Shown here: positions 1 to 10,000 of the stretch, piece after piece | Position numbering within the stretch: position 1 is the stretch's first letter | Layout: each line of letters begins with the position of its first letter | Assembly: GCA_019163375.1 (NCBI GenBank) | Contig: JAFLKK010000019.1 | Location: forward strand, 62,001 to 126,000 | Reading direction: 5' to 3' | Length of the DNA: 64,000 nt | Origin: Paludibacter sp. | GTDB taxonomy: Bacteria > Bacteroidota > Bacteroidia > Bacteroidales > Paludibacteraceae | Made by a program: the position numbers and the translations under genes | Notes under the pieces: generated by a model | Told to the model about the DNA's origin: nothing | Seen by the model: only the letters and a program-made list of their open reading frames with translations | The model's database searches: none

Positions 1-155
1 GCTACCGACACACCAATTAATGGTTGTTTGTCCACTGCTGATATTACCTTTCCTCTAATTATGGTCTTTGTTTGTGCCATCAGAGAGAAAGACATTAACA
101 ATGACACAAAGACCAATAAAAATTTTATATTAATTCTGTTTTTCATATTCATCAT
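1..155 (-). CDS. SusC-like TonB-dependent receptor, N-terminal fragment cut by window edge
   Basis: Reading the minus strand from an ATG at 155 gives an open frame to base 1 with no stop (about 51 residues). It begins MMNMKNRINIKFLLVF, continues as a hydrophobic signal peptide ending FSLMAQ, and is followed by TKTIIRGKVISAVDKQPLIG, the usual start of the carboxypeptidase-regulatory-like domain that precedes the plug in SusC proteins. Three in-frame ATGs (155, 152, 146) compete as start. The gene starts 16 bases after the stop of the FAS1 lipoprotein gene on the same strand, so the two are probably co-transcribed. The plug and barrel lie outside the window, so substrate cannot be judged except from the neighbouring pectin-type enzymes. 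A SusD partner would be expected further to the left. Confidence 0.8.
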   Translation of the reverse strand, partial: MMNMKNRINIKFLLVFVSLLMSFSLMAQTKTIIRGKVISAVDKQPLIGVSV

Positions 156-171
156 ATTAATCATTTTACCG

Positions 172-2571
172 TTACTGAACTCTTTGATAAACAAAATAAC
201 TATCTATCTCGTGTAGAACTGCTCTTCCCCCAAAGAAATTACTTCTGGTAAGACCTCTTACTACTTTAGCTGTTTTTACAGACATAGATAACTTTGTTCC
301 GGTACTTAATACCTTTGTCGATACTTTTAAAGCACCTGTTTCATCTTTGCTTACAGCTAAGAACGTATTTTCAACAACATCTTTCAAAATAGTGCTATAT
401 GTCATTTCGGTAATTTTCTCCTGATTTGGCATAATGTATTTCAATCCGTCATCAACAAACTGTTTTTCTCTTACAATATGATACATAACAAAAGCTCTTG
501 CTTTGTTTTTTGCAATTACATCTCCGGCATTAACAAGTGTTAGCGTAGGCAAGTCACCATTGGCTACCGCTTTATCTATCTCTGTGTTTGTAGGCATAAA
601 GAATGTGAGTATCATATCGTTTGATAAGCCAAGCAAGTCGTTACCTCCTGTATTCATACTTGCAGTCAGATACGACACAAATTTGCTGACGTTTGGATTG
701 GTAACAGCCATACTCTTGATATATACCAATAAGTCCTGAGATTTAAAGCTTGCTGGAGCTGTAGGAAGAGTGTTTCTTTTTGAATATTGGAGCATTTTGT
801 CGATGGTGAATACCTGACCGTTCATAAAGGTCTTAACGGGAGTAGCTGTTACCCAGTCGTTTTCATCGTAATTTCCTACCATTTGAAGTTTCCCGTCTTT
901 GTAACGAATCATATCTCCATAATCGTTTACTGCATACGAATAACCTCCATAAGCACTTGCAAAAGAGGGATCGGTAGTGAAATCCGTAATTGCACAGTTC
1001 ACTTCATCGTTTTTGATTCGTTTGAAAATATGAGAGCGAACTAAGCGGCTCGCGCGGGCGGCTACATCAAATGCCCCCACTGTGGCTTGTGTATGTGAAA
1101 ATCCATATTTACCCGAGCCAGCAAGCCAGACCCAGCTGAAACCTTCTGCTGCCAATTGGGCATCTGTTGGTAAAAGAATAGTGTAATTTTCCTGAATATA
1201 TCCATTCAATTCACATTTAAGTAAATCGTCTTTTAATGAGGAATACTCTGTAAACGCATTGTTCAGCATACTGTAAGCCGGGTTCAACAGTATTTCTGTA
1301 AATACTGTTTCGAAATATCTACTTTTGATGTAGTTGTCAGAACCATAGAAAAGTCCGTTGCTGGCAGGTACTATTTTGGTGTAGTTGGCTTTGTTGAAAC
1401 CATCTCCTGTTGCCCCTTTCGCATTCAGGAATTCACCCCAAACATTCATGCTCGATTTGAAGTCATTTGCCCAAACCATATCGCTCGACATTTGTGCATT
1501 AAGGAAATAGGTAAGTATCTCTTTCGGAGCTTTATCAATTCCTCCCGGATAGTAACCCTCTAATTTGTCCTTATAAAATTTGGTAACAGCTGTGTTGGAT
1601 GGAGCAAAAAGTGTATAGCCACCTTGTTGAGCCTCTTTCTCGGTACCTCCATATCTTTCACTGTTTAAGTTGATGAAAGTGGTGTAGTACTTAGCATAAA
1701 CTTCTGAAATGTTTTTGGTGGGCATTGCCTTAGACCACATGTCGGTTAGCGTCTTATCGTATTTATATACAATGAAGTATGGCTCACCGGTAGATCCTTT
1801 TAAATTAATCACTTTTTTGAATTCGGAATAGTTAGGATCCTCCAATAGTTTTTCAAATGTCGGAAGCGGTTCAAGTACCTGATCTACTTCATGTGCCACA
1901 CCGTTTTCAGCTAACAAATCTTTGCTAACAATCGTGGCACTTTGCACATTGCTGCCCGTGTATGGTGTAGAGTAGAAATAGCCGTAATCTTCAGCAGCCT
2001 GAGCAGCTGTACGGTTTTTTTCGAATGATTTGCTTAAATAGAAAGGTATATACTTGTAGTTCTGATCACCAGGAGTAAAAACAGATGAGTTATAGGGAAT
2101 ATTCCATACCCATATAGATTTGTTTTGATAATTTTCCTGATGGATGGTTTCATAATAGGCCGTTTTCTTTTTGATACTGGTTAGCGTATCCCAGCCGGCA
2201 CTTAGAACATCGGTCAGACGATCGAATGAATAGTTATTGTAAACAATAGAGTAGCTTACAATCTGATTAACCAAAGTATCCGGTATGTCTGCCACCGAAG
2301 CAAAACCTTTAGCACTGAGATATTTTTTAAAAGCTTCGTCGTTTGGTGCAAAAACGGTATAAAGTCCACTTGCTTTAAGTGTACCGGCGTACAATGTTTT
2401 GTCAACACATTTCAGGTAATTGGTAAATTTTCCTTGTTTTTCCAATACTTGATAGATGGGTGGCTCCAGCCAACCCGGCCTGTCGAAATAAGTGTCTTTC
2501 TCGTTCGAACAACGAACAAAAGAGAACATAACAATCGATAGTAAAATCGCGATTTTTAAATAGTTTCTCAT
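172..2571 (-). CDS. Fasciclin (FAS1) repeat surface lipoprotein of a SusC locus
   Basis: An 799-residue lipoprotein. I start it at the ATG at 2571 (MRNYLKIAILLS) rather than an upstream in-frame ATG at 2631, because this start gives a clean lipoprotein signal with lipobox ending FVRC. Four FAS1-type repeats can be seen, each with the family's signature of a segment like YTVFAPNDEAF (first), YTLFAPSNTAV (second), YTILLPTDAQL (third) and LTFFMPTNTEI (fourth), followed by an L/I-x-Y/S-H-type second motif (for example FVMYHIV). FAS1 domains mediate adhesion or ligand binding. In Bacteroidota such lipoproteins often accompany SusC/SusD pairs and are probably surface exposed. The SusC start follows by 16 bases. 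Its precise binding target is unknown. Confidence 0.85.
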   Translation of the reverse strand: MRNYLKIAILLSIVMFSFVRCSNEKDTYFDRPGWLEPPIYQVLEKQGKFTNYLKCVDKTLYAGTLKASGLYTVFAPNDEAFKKYLSAKGFASVADIPDTLVNQIVSYSIVYNNYSFDRLTDVLSAGWDTLTSIKKKTAYYETIHQENYQNKSIWVWNIPYNSSVFTPGDQNYKYIPFYLSKSFEKNRTAAQAAEDYGYFYSTPYTGSNVQSATIVSKDLLAENGVAHEVDQVLEPLPTFEKLLEDPNYSEFKKVINLKGSTGEPYFIVYKYDKTLTDMWSKAMPTKNISEVYAKYYTTFINLNSERYGGTEKEAQQGGYTLFAPSNTAVTKFYKDKLEGYYPGGIDKAPKEILTYFLNAQMSSDMVWANDFKSSMNVWGEFLNAKGATGDGFNKANYTKIVPASNGLFYGSDNYIKSRYFETVFTEILLNPAYSMLNNAFTEYSSLKDDLLKCELNGYIQENYTILLPTDAQLAAEGFSWVWLAGSGKYGFSHTQATVGAFDVAARASRLVRSHIFKRIKNDEVNCAITDFTTDPSFASAYGGYSYAVNDYGDMIRYKDGKLQMVGNYDENDWVTATPVKTFMNGQVFTIDKMLQYSKRNTLPTAPASFKSQDLLVYIKSMAVTNPNVSKFVSYLTASMNTGGNDLLGLSNDMILTFFMPTNTEIDKAVANGDLPTLTLVNAGDVIAKNKARAFVMYHIVREKQFVDDGLKYIMPNQEKITEMTYSTILKDVVENTFLAVSKDETGALKVSTKVLSTGTKLSMSVKTAKVVRGLTRSNFFGGRAVLHEIDSYFVYQRVQ

Positions 2572-3120
2572 GAAGCGTATTAATTTAAGATATACTAATT
2601 TTATTTTTTGCCAGCAAAATCCACTGAACAATATATAGCTGCGAAAGTAATGTATAGACTGTATATGAGAACTGTCATTTTGTACATATGTATAGAATTT
2701 TATACTAAACTTAGGAATTCAGCCCCGAAAGATTAATTTTTGTTTTGTATCTTATTGTATGTGTTTCGGTATGAGTTGTAATAGACTTCTGTGAATAGAT
2801 TATTGTTTAATTATCAGTCTTATAATGTTTTATGTGTTATTTGTTGTTCTTCTTTTGGTATGATATAGCTTGCCATTTTGTATCGGAAATACAAATTTGT
2901 CCACCTGTTTTATTGTACATTCGGTAATTTATAAATCAAAAACGATACACATGGAATACGAATGAATGTTATTTCATTCAAAGGTTTTAGTAACTTTGTC
3001 TGGAGAAATCAGGAGTGTGTTTTACTTCATTTAGTATGCTTTTCATCTTCTTTTTTTGTTGCTTTAAAACACATTTTGGTCAACTGGCAAGTACTATATA
3101 TAACTTTAAATATCATTCGT
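2572..3120. other. Divergent intergenic region between the FAS1/SusC operon and the GH43 gene
   Basis: About 550 AT-rich bases separate two divergent transcription units, so promoters for both should lie here. A long in-frame extension of the GH43 frame (from an ATG at 2962) crosses part of it, but the extension looks non-coding (no sensible signal peptide, low similarity to any protein pattern). I see one good -7 box facing the GH43 gene and no convincing one facing the FAS1 gene. No gene is supported here. Confidence 0.6.
2991..2998 (+). promoter_or_regulatory. Bacteroides-type -7 box before the GH43 gene
   Basis: TAACTTTG matches TAnnTTTG exactly and lies about 122 bases before the GH43 ATG at 3121. 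I could not find a good TTTG -33 element 19-21 bases upstream. If real, transcription would begin inside the apparent N-terminal extension, supporting the downstream start codon. Confidence 0.4.
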
Positions 3121-4122
3121 ATGAAAAAATGCTTTTTTATCATCTTTCTTCTTCTCAGTTTTTATGTCGAAAATACTTCTGCACAATCTGGACTAAATGA
3201 TTCTGCAACGAAGTCTTTAAATGCCGATTCAAATACATCTGCCAGGCTACAAGAAAAAAGTTATTATGTTTTTTCTTATTTCAAAAATAACGGACTCGAT
3301 GGATTGCATTTGGCAGGTAGCAGGGATGGGTTGAACTGGACGGCTTTTAAAAATGATCAATCATTCTTAACTCCAATGGTTGCCCAAGATAAGTTGATGC
3401 GTGACCCTTGCGTGATCAAAGGATTTGATGGAAAATATCATATGGTGTGGACAGTGAGTTGGACGGATAAAGGAATTGGATATGCCAGTTCCGACGATTT
3501 GGTAAAATGGTCGGAACAAGTGTATGTTCCGGTGATGCAAAAGCAGGACAGTGCAAGGAATTGTTGGGCACCTGAAATTACCTGCGATTGGGCTACGAAA
3601 ACATATATGATTTATTGGGCTACGACCATCAAAGGCAAATTTAAAGCATCAGCATCTAAACTGGAATCCGGGTACAATCATCGTATTTATTACGTCACCA
3701 CTAAGGACTTTAAAAAATTCAGCAAAACAAAGTTGCTTTACGACAAAGGTTTCAATGTTATCGATGCATCGATAGTAAACGATGGAAACCGGTTTGTTAT
3801 GTTTTTGAAGGATGAAACCCGAGAGCCGGCACAGAAGAACATAAAAATAGCTTATGCTAAAAAACTGACCGGTCCATATTCAGCTCCCGGTGCGGCAATT
3901 ACCGGTAACTATTGGGCAGAAGGCCCTACTGCGTTGCGTGTAGATAAGCAATGGATTGTTTATTTTGATAAATATACGCAACATAAATATGGTGCTATTA
4001 CTTCAACGAATTTAATTGATTGGTCTGATGTGTCGGATCAGATTTCACTTCCTGCCGGTATTCGCCACGGAACAATAGTGAAGGTGACGAAAGATGAATA
4101 TGAGTTGCTGGAAAAACAATAA
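3121..4122 (+). CDS. Secreted glycoside hydrolase family 43-like protein
   Basis: A 333-residue protein. The ATG at 3121 is chosen over an upstream ATG at 2962 because it begins a typical Sec signal peptide (MKKCFFIIFLLLSFYVENTSA, cut before QSG). The body has five-bladed propeller features of GH43: RDP near residue 94 (probable catalytic base Asp), NCWAPEITCD near 155, VIDASIV near 220 (pKa-modulating Asp position) and WAEGPTAL near 265 (probable catalytic acid Glu). GH43 enzymes usually remove alpha-L-arabinofuranose or beta-D-xylose, and some act on galactan. It heads a plus-strand set of pectin-type enzymes and is distantly related to the GH43 at 50.3 kb. Substrate cannot be assigned from sequence alone. 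Confidence 0.8.
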   Translation: MKKCFFIIFLLLSFYVENTSAQSGLNDSATKSLNADSNTSARLQEKSYYVFSYFKNNGLDGLHLAGSRDGLNWTAFKNDQSFLTPMVAQDKLMRDPCVIKGFDGKYHMVWTVSWTDKGIGYASSDDLVKWSEQVYVPVMQKQDSARNCWAPEITCDWATKTYMIYWATTIKGKFKASASKLESGYNHRIYYVTTKDFKKFSKTKLLYDKGFNVIDASIVNDGNRFVMFLKDETREPAQKNIKIAYAKKLTGPYSAPGAAITGNYWAEGPTALRVDKQWIVYFDKYTQHKYGAITSTNLIDWSDVSDQISLPAGIRHGTIVKVTKDEYELLEKQ

Positions 4123-4201
4123 TGTATTGTGCGCAGGATGTCATTCGTAGTCTATTGAAAATATAAGTACACAATTTCTTCTAAACTGCTTTATTAAACC
4201 T

Positions 4202-4311
4202 ATAAATCGTTCATTAAACCCTGTATGATTATGCAGGATTAATGAACGATTTTCTATTTATTGTCAAGTTTAAATGATTTCCTTTGTATGCTAATTTATT
4301 CCAATAACTCT
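4202..4311 (+). repeat. 110-bp stem-loop intergenic element, copy 1 (before GH95)
   Basis: This 110-bp stretch recurs with few changes and no net indel at 6965-7074. It contains a perfect 13-bp inverted repeat (AAATCGTTCATTA at 4204-4216 and its complement at 4240-4252) with a smaller inner hairpin (CCTG/CAGG). A -7-like box TTCCTTTG is at 4279-4286. It could end transcription of the GH43 gene, start or regulate the GH95 gene 109 bases downstream, or both. Confidence 0.75.
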
Positions 4312-4420
4312 TTCTCTCAGGTTGTAAAATATCAAGTCGGTTTATTTCGATAAAGAGGGTTGGGCAACCCTTGAACAAACAAAATATTATTCGCAAATTA
4401 AATCTAACTAAATTGAAGAA

Positions 4421-6862
4421 ATGAAGATTAAACAGAACAGCAGAACATTATTCATTATTTCAGCGATGGTGCTAATTATTGGGATGAATGTGAGTGCCCA
4501 AAAACCCACAAATGCATCCACTCTCTGGTACACACAACCCGCCAAAGTATGGGACGAAGCTCTGCCCATTGGAAATGGCCGATTGGGTGCTATGATTTTT
4601 GGACGTGTAACCGAGGAAACCCTGCAACTCAACGAACAATCACTTTGGACTGGAGGTCCGGTGAACCCAAATCCAAACCCCGAAGCTCCGGGATATTTAC
4701 CTATCGTAAGAAAAGCACTTTTTGAGGGAAATTATGGAGATGCAGTGAAGAGTATGCGCAAGATGCAAGGTGATAACTGCCAAATGTATCAACCGCTTGG
4801 CGATTTGATTATCAAACAACCTTTTGCGGGTAAGATTAGTAATCAATACCGCGATTTGGATTTGACAAATGCTATTGCTACAACAAGTTTTACGGTTGAC
4901 GGAGTAAATTATACCCGAGAAATGTTTTCGTCGGCACCCGATCAGGTAATGGTGCTCCGATTAAAAGCCAGTGTCAAAGGCAAGTTGAATTGTAGTCTTA
5001 TCTCTCGTCACGAATTAAGTTTTAAACGCGAATTTGCGTCTAATCGCGAGATGGTTTTGAAAGGGAAAGCCAGAATCACTTCCGATAGTCGTCGTGCTCC
5101 CAAACCTATTATTTTTGAGGATGAAGCAAATTGCAAAGGCATGCGTTTTCAGTTTAGGGTGAAAGTGATTTCCACCGATGGTAAAGTGACTAACGACAGT
5201 GCAATCAATATCTCGAATGCTACGGAAGCAGTGGTGCTTATTTCAGCAGCAACAAGTTTCAATGGTTTTGATAAATGCCCTGTTACTGATGGTAAAAATG
5301 AGAACGCAATTGCCCTAAATTATCTCAATGCAGCTTCGAAAAAGACGTTTTCAGAATTGAAAGTGTCGCATATCACTGATTTTCAAAAATTCTACAACCG
5401 TGTGCAGTTATCAATAACCGATAACCCAACTAATAATAAGCCAACTGATCAACGCTTAGCCGATTATAAGAATGGAGCTGATGATCCTTCTTTGGAAATG
5501 TTGTATTTTAATTTTGGTCGCTATTTGTTGATTTCGTCAAGTCGTCCAGGAGGGCTTCCCGCTAATTTGCAAGGAATATGGAATGGTAATATTCGTCCGT
5601 CGTGGGGAAGTAATTATACCACCAACATCAATTTGCAAATGAACTATTGGCCGGCAGAAATTCTGAATTTATCAGAATGTGCCACGCCGCTTTTTGACCA
5701 AATAGAACGCTTATCCATTAATGGTAAGGCTATTGCTAAGAACTTTTATAATTGCAGTGGTTGGGCTGTGCATCATAATTCTGATATCTGGGCCTTAGCA
5801 AATCCTGTAGGTGAAGGCGTTGGTGATCCTAAATGGGCCAACTGGGCATTGGGAAGTCCGTGGTTGTGTCAGCATTTATTCGAACATTATCGTTACACCG
5901 GAGATAAGAAATTCTTGAAAGAAAAAGCCTATCCATTGATGAAAGGTGCTGCTGATTTTTGTATGGACTGGTTGGTTGAGCATGATGGCAAATTGGTAAC
6001 GGCTCCATCAACTTCGCCCGAAAATGATTATTATCTTCCGAACGGAACAAAGACTGCGGTAACCATTGCTTCTACCATGGATATGGAAATTATTTGGGAT
6101 TTATTTACCAATATGATTGAGGCTTCAGAAATACTTGGAATTGATGCCGATTACCGAAAAAAGTTGATAGAAAAACGAGCAAAATTGAATCCTTTGCACA
6201 TTGGCAAAAAAGGTAATTTGCAGGAATGGTATGGCGATTATCAGGATGTTGATTCATTGCACCGACATGTATCACATTTATTTGGTTTGCACCCGGGACG
6301 TGAAATTTCGCCCTTGTTGGATACTAAATTTGCGGATGCTTGTCGTAAAACGCTAGAGATACGTGGCGATGGTGGAACCGGTTGGAGCAAGGCATGGAAA
6401 ATCAATTTCTGGGAGCGACTACTCGACGGTGATCATGCCTACAAAATGTATCAGGAGCTGTTGAAACAATCGACCTACGACAATCTTTTTGATGCACATA
6501 AACCGTTTCAGATTGATGGTAATTTTGGATCTATTGCCGGTATAGCTGAGATGTTTGTACAAAGTCATTTGGATGCTATCCAATTGCTGCCTGCCTTGCC
6601 TTCGAAATGGGAAACGGGCTTTGTAAAAGGATTGCGTGCCCGTGGAGGATTCGAAGTAGATATCGATTGGCAAAAGGGGAAACTCAAGACGGCCACGATT
6701 AAATCATCCATTGGTGGTCAGTGCGTGTTGCGTACAAATGTGCCAGTCGAAATTGCGGGTGTAAAGACAGAAACCAAAATAGTCCCTTTTTACAATCAAA
6801 CAAATTATATCACTAGCTTTGAATCAAAAGCCGGTGAAAAGTATAGTGTTATTGCTAAATAG
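4421..6862 (+). CDS. Secreted GH95 alpha-L-fucosidase/alpha-L-galactosidase family enzyme
   Basis: An 813-residue protein with a Sec signal peptide (cut after MNVSAQ). It has the GH95 layout: N-terminal beta domain opening with [19 protein letters not shown], a central (alpha/alpha)6 barrel with [18 protein letters not shown] (about 380-400) and [13 protein letters not shown] (about 450, the Asn/Asp-rich active-site strand), a [12 protein letters not shown] segment (about 650) and a C-terminal beta domain. The family inverts alpha-1,2-L-fucosides. Related enzymes act on alpha-L-galactose in pectic side chains, which would suit this locus. Length is normal for the family. It is probably periplasmic. 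It is preceded by one copy of the 110-bp stem-loop element and followed by the second copy. Confidence 0.9.
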   Translation: MKIKQNSRTLFIISAMVLIIGMNVSAQKPTNASTLWYTQPAKVWDEALPIGNGRLGAMIFGRVTEETLQLNEQSLWTGGPVNPNPNPEAPGYLPIVRKALFEGNYGDAVKSMRKMQGDNCQMYQPLGDLIIKQPFAGKISNQYRDLDLTNAIATTSFTVDGVNYTREMFSSAPDQVMVLRLKASVKGKLNCSLISRHELSFKREFASNREMVLKGKARITSDSRRAPKPIIFEDEANCKGMRFQFRVKVISTDGKVTNDSAINISNATEAVVLISAATSFNGFDKCPVTDGKNENAIALNYLNAASKKTFSELKVSHITDFQKFYNRVQLSITDNPTNNKPTDQRLADYKNGADDPSLEMLYFNFGRYLLISSSRPGGLPANLQGIWNGNIRPSWGSNYTTNINLQMNYWPAEILNLSECATPLFDQIERLSINGKAIAKNFYNCSGWAVHHNSDIWALANPVGEGVGDPKWANWALGSPWLCQHLFEHYRYTGDKKFLKEKAYPLMKGAADFCMDWLVEHDGKLVTAPSTSPENDYYLPNGTKTAVTIASTMDMEIIWDLFTNMIEASEILGIDADYRKKLIEKRAKLNPLHIGKKGNLQEWYGDYQDVDSLHRHVSHLFGLHPGREISPLLDTKFADACRKTLEIRGDGGTGWSKAWKINFWERLLDGDHAYKMYQELLKQSTYDNLFDAHKPFQIDGNFGSIAGIAEMFVQSHLDAIQLLPALPSKWETGFVKGLRARGGFEVDIDWQKGKLKTATIKSSIGGQCVLRTNVPVEIAGVKTETKIVPFYNQTNYITSFESKAGEKYSVIAK

Positions 6863-6964
6863 GCTGAACCACTGAAAGGTATTCAGGAGTAAATTACAAG
6901 TATTTCTCCGGTTTTATTTCAATAGCTGTAGATAGAACAGAATGTAGGAAATTATATTTCCAGG

Positions 6965-7074
6965 ATAAATCGTTCATTAAACCCTGTATGATTATACAGA
7001 AGTAATGAACGATTTTCTATTTATTATCAAGTCGAAATGATTTACTTTGTATGTTGATTTATTCTAATAACTCT
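6965..7074 (+). repeat. 110-bp stem-loop intergenic element, copy 2 (before the lyase-like gene)
   Basis: Second copy of the element at 4202-4311. The 13-bp inverted repeat is kept exactly (6967-6979 with 7003-7015) and the inner hairpin is perfect here (CTGTAT/ATACAG). The -7-like box is TTACTTTG at 7042-7049. The repeat ends 4 bases before the start codon at 7079, so in this copy it must contain the whole leader and probably the promoter. Confidence 0.75.
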
Positions 7075-7078
7075 GTTT

Positions 7079-10000
7079 ATGAACAAACACAGACTTCTGA
7101 TTTTTGTATTTATACTTACTAATTTGTTTTCTTATAGCCAATCTGTTGATTTAAAATGGATAGGCGAAACACCAAAAATGAAAACCGGTGTTAGCTGGGG
7201 TGTGCCTTTTGCTAAAGGAACGGTAAAAAAGGAGCAGGCTTTTGTGCTTACTGCCACTGCAAATAATGTTATTCCTGTTCAAACATGGCCATTGGCTTAC
7301 TGGCCGGACGGATCAATAAAATGGATGGGATGTGCCGCTGTTACTGAACCTCAGCAGAGTTACACATTAAATCCTGTAGCAAAAACATCCAGGATCAACG
7401 GTTTGACTGTTTCGAAAGTGCAGGATGTTATTCAGGTAAAAACAGGTTTGTTGAATTGCGAAATCAACGCGCATGGGAATATTTTGGTGAAGCAGTTGAG
7501 TGTGAATGGAAAGGTGGTGGCTAACAACGGCCGACTGGTTTGTACGCTTGAGAATAGAGAAAAGTGGAGTGAGCAAACGCTCAGTTACGAAGATTATCAA
7601 AGTGAGGTGAAAGAGGTGATTGTTGAGCAATCGGGACCTGTTCGCGGAGTGATCAAGATAACCGGTGTTCATAAATCGGTGAAGAACGGCCGTGAGATTT
7701 TTCCTTTTACCGTTCGGCTTTATTTCTATGCCGGTTCGCCAACTGTTCGTGTTGTTCATTCTTTTGTTTATGATGGCGACCAGCAAAAAGATTTTATTAA
7801 AGAACTTGGATTGGTTTTCGATGTGCCGATGCGTGAAAGTGATCATAACCGTCACGTTGGCTTTTCGGGTAGTAACGGTGGCTTCTGGAGTGAGGCCGTA
7901 AAACCGCTTATCGGTCGCTATCCATTTACGTATAAAAGTGATAATAGCTTTCCTGCAAAGCAAGTGGCAGGTGATCGCATTCCGGAGATTACCACATCCG
8001 ATTCGGTGGCATTTGGTTATTATACCGACTTTCCTTCGTGGAACAGTTACAAACTCACTCAAACCACTTCCGACGCATTTACCATTAGCAAACGTACCAA
8101 CAACCAAAGTTCATGGCTGTTTGCAAACTCAGGAAGTCGCTCGTCGGGTCTGGCATTTGTGGGTGATGTATCCGGTGGACTGGCTGTGTCGTTGAAGAAC
8201 TTTTGGCAATCTTACCCCACTTCTTTAGAAATAGACAATGCGCGAAGCAATGTGGCGCAATTGAAAGTCTGCCTATGGTCCAAAGAGGCGGAAGCCATGG
8301 ATTTGCGACATTACGACACGATTCCTCATGGTTTATTAGCCACGTATGAAGATGTGCAACCGGGTTTAAGTACACCGTTGGGAGTAGCGCGCACCAGCGA
8401 GTTGACCTTATTTCCTTTCGACCAATTGCCGGATAGACAACAGATAAGTGCAATGGCTAATCAGGGAACTGCTCCTAATCAGCTGATTTGTACGCCCGAA
8501 TATCTTCACGCTCAGAAAGCTTTTGGAACATGGAGCTTGCCCGATCGGTCGAACGACACAAAGGTATGGATTGAGAACCAATTGGATAGTTCGGTTTTAG
8601 TTTATAAACGAGCCATTGAGGAGCATCATTGGTACGGTTACTGGAATTATGGTGATGTGATGCACACGTACGATCCGGTTCGTCACATGTGGCGCTATGA
8701 TATTGGCGGTTTTGCATGGGATAATACCGAACTTGCACCCGGAAACTGGCTATGGTATAGTTTCCTGCGTACCGGTGATGCCGATATTTATAAAATGGCA
8801 GAAGCTATGACTCGTCATACTTCGGAAGTGGATTGTTACCACATGGGTGAATTTAAAGGTATGGGTAGCAGGCACAATGTGTCGCATTGGGGATGTGGAG
8901 CCAAAGAAGGACGCATCGGACAAGCAGCCTGGAAGCGGGAATATTATTACCTCACTACCGACGAACGTTCGGGCGATTTAATGCGCGAATCGTTGGATGC
9001 CGAGAAAGCCATGTGCAAGTACGATCCGTTGCGAATAGCGCAACCCCGCGAGAAATATCCTTACAGCACACCAGCCCGTTTGCGTTGGGGACCGGACTGG
9101 ATAGCGCTTGTAGGCAACTGGATGACAGAGTGGGAGCGAACCGGTGATAAGAAATATTACACAAAGATCTTAGCCGGAATGGAAAGCCTTACTAAACTGC
9201 CGTCCGGTTTATTCACAGGTCCTAATGGCTTAGGATACGATCCTGCAACAGGTAAGCTTAGCTACGAAGGTAATCCCACTATTACCAATAAAAATCACCT
9301 GGCAACCATTATGGGCGGGTATGAAGTATTGATGGAGTTGTTCGAAATGATAGACTATCCGGCATTCCGCAAAACATGGACGGACTACTGCAAATATTAT
9401 TCAATGCCTCGTAATGATGAGCAACGAACCGCACAAACGGCCAATTGGGGCAACAATACCTTTATCACGCCCCGTCTTACCGCCTTTGCAGCTAAAGAGT
9501 TCAATGATTCGAAGATGGCTGAACGTGCTTGGGAGGAATTGTTAGGGCGAAAAACGGATGCGAAAGGAACGCTCAGGAGTTTATATGATGCTAAACTAAT
9601 TTCGGAAAACGACGCTTTGAACCCGATTCACGAAAATGCCATGGTAAGTACCAATAGTACCGCTCAATGGGGCTTGAATGCCATTGTACTGCTCGAACTT
9701 ATTGGCGATAAACTACCGGATGCAAAAACGGCAGAAGAGCGAAAATCATTCGAAACACTTCAAAAACTGGACTGGAAACCAACGTTTGCCGATGATTTTA
9801 AAAAGTCGTGGAACAATAACTGGTTTCTGGATGGACAAAAAGCTCAATTGAAAACGACTAAAAATGGCTTGCTTTATAGCGCTGGTACAACCGGGGCAAG
9901 CGATGCCGATCATGCTGTACTCTGGACAAAACAAGAGTTTGAAGGTGATGTGCGTATTGAGTTCGACTTTACCAAGCGGGATGCTTCCACTAAATTTGTA

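Noticed and set aside
28-216. Plus-strand open frame of 62 codons
   Set aside because: It lies over the signal peptide region of the SusC start and the end of the FAS1 gene on the other strand, and looks like a shadow of them.
2962-3120. N-terminal extension of the GH43 gene
   Set aside because: It has no protein character, contains a -7 box, and the ATG at 3121 gives a proper signal peptide.
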